From Litorimonas haliclonae (GTDB taxonomy: Bacteria; Pseudomonadota; Alphaproteobacteria; Caulobacterales; Maricaulaceae): a stretch of DNA of 64,000 bases. The position numbers and the translations under genes are program-made. Below are positions 61,980-64,000 of the stretch, piece by piece. Numbering within the stretch: position 1 is the stretch's first letter; each line of letters starts with the position of its first letter. The stretch spans positions 1 to 64,000 of the forward strand of contig NZ_CBCSCO010000004.1 in assembly GCF_965138505.1 (NCBI RefSeq), given 5' to 3'. The notes below the pieces were generated by a model. That model worked only from the letters and a program-made list of their open reading frames with translations. It was not told where the DNA came from and did not search any database.

Positions 61980-62702
61980 TTAAAGTTTCTCTAGGGAGAC
62001 GAGTTCATACCAGGTTTCCATGTATCCCCCGACGCCGCCTTGAAGGAAAAAACCTTGCTCATCGTTAGAGCACCACATTTCATAAGGCGGATGTTCTTCT
62101 GGCAGGCCCTCTGCGGTATCAACGATTTGGAACTTCCGGGCTTCGAATGTTCCAGCTCCAACCGATACCTTTTCATCTCCTGTATAGACTAGACCAAAGG
62201 AGAGGGGGAAAAGCTCCGGACCGGTTGCGCCTCTGTGATCAGGGGAACTCATCATCGCCGTCTCAAGACGGACTTTCCCAGGCTTTGAACCCAATGGGAA
62301 AAGACGACCTAAAAACCCGTCATTGATGATGGCATGGTGACCAAACCAGGGCGTGCGGGACGTCAGCGGTATTTCTGCCTCGTTTGGACCATGGGTTGAG
62401 TTAATCCCGCTAAACCGCGCGTATGTCTCATCGAATTGAAACCATCCGCATCCTTCAAATTGGCCGCCAACGGAGAGACGTGAAAATCCATCAATCGGGT
62501 TGAGGGTTTTTGTTTCAAAACTGGCCGTGACATCCCGCAGCACATCCGGAGCGTCATCAATTTCCGTGTGAGCATGTAAAACAGAAGTGCCATTTGTTTG
62601 CTCATGCAGAGTGAAAGTTTCGCGGCCTCTGTTTTCATTCATCCGGTCTGCTTTTTTAGATGTATAAGCAATTACCCCACGCCATGTATTATGGGTTTTC
62701 AC
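61980..62702 (-). CDS. Uncharacterised 240-aa soluble protein
   Basis: 240 aa from GTG at 62702, which overlaps the stop of the MDR oxidoreductase gene (GTGA); an ATG at 62717 would add five residues. No signal peptide. It appears beta-rich with many aromatic residues, for example CGWFQFDETYARFSG, TPWFGHHAIINDGFLG and EMWCSNDEQGFFLQGG. I recognise no family. The coupled translation with an oxidoreductase suggests that it acts in the same catabolic or detoxification pathway; this is inference. Confidence 0.7.
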   Translation of the reverse strand: MKTHNTWRGVIAYTSKKADRMNENRGRETFTLHEQTNGTSVLHAHTEIDDAPDVLRDVTASFETKTLNPIDGFSRLSVGGQFEGCGWFQFDETYARFSGINSTHGPNEAEIPLTSRTPWFGHHAIINDGFLGRLFPLGSKPGKVRLETAMMSSPDHRGATGPELFPLSFGLVYTGDEKVSVGAGTFEARKFQIVDTAEGLPEEHPPYEMWCSNDEQGFFLQGGVGGYMETWYELVSLEKL

Positions 62703-63694
62703 AGTGCCACCACGCATTTCCCAACATTTTTACCGTTCATGAGTTTTTCCATCAAAGCGGGAGCCTTTTCCAACCCAGAGACTTCATCATGGATATAAGC
62801 GACCTTGCCTGATTTTACCCAAGGGGCGACTTCGTTTCTGAACTCATCCCAACGGGAGTAATAATCATAAACGACTAAGCCGTGTAAGCTTGCACGTTTG
62901 CCGATAACCATTCCTATGGAGGTCATGGCTGGCGGTCCATCTTCATGATAATGTGCGGCCAAACCACAAAGTACGGCGCGGCCATAAAGTTGCATGGAGG
63001 ACATTGCAAGACTGAGCATGTCTGAGCCGACATTTTCAAAATGGACGGAAATGCCGTCAGGAGCGGCTTTTTTGAGTCCATCCTTCCAATCTGCCTGTTT
63101 ATAATCAAGGCAGAAATCGAACCCGTAGCTTTCTTCGACTTCACGGCATTTTTCTTGGCCTCCAGCTATGCCGATAAGCGTTTTAGCGCCTTTCATGCGG
63201 GCAATTTGTCCTGCTGTCCCGCCCACAGGGCCGGCAGCGGCATTAACCAGGAATACGTCTCCGTCCCGAACTTTTGCAAGCTGGGTTACTCCGGCCCAGG
63301 CGGTTAATCCCGGCATTCCCAGAACCCCTATATAACTCTCAAGGGGCGCGGCTTCTGGATCGACGATTTGAACGTCCTCAGCCTTTAAGGCAATAAACTC
63401 TGCCCATCCGCCTTCCATGGAGTGTATGAATTGGCCCGGCTTGAAACCGGGGGCTTGGCTTTCAAGGATCTCTCCAACAATAGCGCCTGGTATTAATCCC
63501 GTTCTTGGAGCGGGGGCCGCTTCGCCCATATGTTTGCCGCGTAGACGGGTACCGACATAAGGGTCCAAGGATATATATCTGACTTTGACAAGAAGTCCGT
63601 CCTTTGGACATTCAGGCGTCTCAACGTCTATGAGCTCAAAATCAGCGGCTTTGGGTTTCGCGTCTAATTCTTGTTTCAGTACAACTTGTTTCAT
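62699..63694 (-). CDS. Zinc-independent NADP-dependent oxidoreductase (MDR superfamily)
   Basis: 331 aa. The N-terminal GroES-like domain has LLVKVRYISLDPYVGTRLRG. The Rossmann domain has the nucleotide motif AAAGPVGGTAGQIARMKGA, and no structural or catalytic zinc cysteines are seen. This is the leukotriene-B4-dehydrogenase/curcumin-reductase type that reduces activated double bonds with NADPH. The substrate is unknown. It lies one base after the VOC gene and overlaps the 240-aa gene by four bases. Confidence 0.9.
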   Translation of the reverse strand: MKQVVLKQELDAKPKAADFELIDVETPECPKDGLLVKVRYISLDPYVGTRLRGKHMGEAAPAPRTGLIPGAIVGEILESQAPGFKPGQFIHSMEGGWAEFIALKAEDVQIVDPEAAPLESYIGVLGMPGLTAWAGVTQLAKVRDGDVFLVNAAAGPVGGTAGQIARMKGAKTLIGIAGGQEKCREVEESYGFDFCLDYKQADWKDGLKKAAPDGISVHFENVGSDMLSLAMSSMQLYGRAVLCGLAAHYHEDGPPAMTSIGMVIGKRASLHGLVVYDYYSRWDEFRNEVAPWVKSGKVAYIHDEVSGLEKAPALMEKLMNGKNVGKCVVAL

Positions 63695-63695
63695 T

Positions 63696-64000
63696 CTATG
63701 CCTCGACTATTTCGATGAGTGTGCCGTCAGGGGCGGCGAGAGTTCCGCTACGTTTATTGTTATAAAACGGCCCGCTGCGCTTTATGGGCGGTGTGATCCA
63801 ATTGTTTTTGTTAAGGTCATCTATCCGGTCAAAATCCGGATGCAGGAATGTACCGATTGCCGCACAGGGCGGGAGCATCCCTTTATGCCGGGGCCGTTGT
63901 GTTGCCTGCTCTGGATATTGATCCACTTCCAGGAAAACGTCTTTTTCGTGGATGAGCGTAGCAATTTCGTGTTGCGTCCCTTCCGGAAGGCCAAAGGCCT
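63696..64000 (-). CDS. VOC-family (glyoxalase-like) protein, partial, cut by window end
   Basis: The last 100 codons are present; the start lies beyond base 64000. The readable part has a VOC/glyoxalase C-terminal half: LPEGTQHEIATLIHEKDVFL with the metal-ligand-like residues, FLHPDFDRIDD and GTLAAPDGTLIEIVEA, where the last Glu of LIEIVEA fits the usual metal ligand. It could be an isomerase or dioxygenase. It is first in the minus-strand cluster, one base ahead of the MDR gene. Confidence 0.78.
   Translation of the reverse strand, partial: AFGLPEGTQHEIATLIHEKDVFLEVDQYPEQATQRPRHKGMLPPCAAIGTFLHPDFDRIDDLNKNNWITPPIKRSGPFYNNKRSGTLAAPDGTLIEIVEA

Noticed and set aside
1..64000. CRISPR array, prophage, transposase or toxin-antitoxin pair
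   Set aside because: I saw no regularly spaced repeats, integrase/transposase motifs or small toxin-antitoxin-like gene pairs. The neighbouring genes are all housekeeping or transport.

Overview
The window is about 64 kb of a chromosome that reads as a marine alphaproteobacterium. My best guess is the Maricaulales/Hyphomonadaceae side (Robiginitomaculum/Hellea-like); this rests on remembered family features and gene order, not on a database search. Support comes from the alphaproteobacterial gene set (CarD, FdxA, an S4 protein and a SUV3-like helicase next to rpmB; a DnaG without most zinc ligands; PstA and PstC with extra N-terminal domains; TonB-dependent receptors; many small lipoproteins). 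I see no prophage, insertion sequence, CRISPR array or defence island. Base composition and codon use look even throughout.

Layout. 1-8 kb: the tail-less start of a Gly-rich lipoprotein, then carD, fdxA, an S4 RNA-binding protein, a large SUV3-like RNA helicase and a DUF3108 protein on the minus strand; rpmB and a DUF805 membrane protein on the plus strand; rlmB on the minus strand. 8-21.7 kb: the translation/transcription block tRNA-Tyr, tRNA-Gly, tuf, tRNA-Trp, secE, nusG, rplK, rplA, L10 leader RNA, rplJ, rplL, rpoB, rpoC, closed by a strong terminator. 21.7-26.7 kb: an SDR oxidoreductase diverging from dnaG and rpoD.

26.8-43.5 kb: housekeeping and envelope genes. These are an M19 dipeptidase lipoprotein; an operon of M16 protease, DUF4349 protein and cation antiporter; a one-domain asparaginase-like protein diverging from panD; a SIMPL lipoprotein; a DUF2807 protein; nadA-nadB; a KAS III-like synthase with an HD hydrolase and a small membrane protein; and a tightly overlapped operon ygfZ, GNAT, 126-aa unknown, tag, small lipoprotein; then osmC. 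43.5-49.5 kb: glnB-glnA, a malic enzyme fused to a phosphotransacetylase-like domain, a MATE exporter and tRNA-Leu.

49.7-61.3 kb is the most interesting part: a candidate phosphate-acquisition island. pstS-pstC-pstA-pstB is preceded by a near-perfect Pho box. Opposite it lies a divergent 343-aa membrane protein whose internal repeats resemble PiT phosphate permeases and which has its own candidate Pho box. Where phoU would often follow pstB there are two tandem paralogous TonB-dependent receptors. 61.3-64 kb holds a minus-strand cluster of a VOC protein (cut by the window edge), a zinc-free MDR oxidoreductase, a 240-aa unknown and a 223-aa membrane protein.

Start sites were moved inside the longest reading frame where family N-termini and ribosome binding sites required it. 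GTG or TTG starts are proposed for several genes. Family assignments come from recognising motifs by eye.
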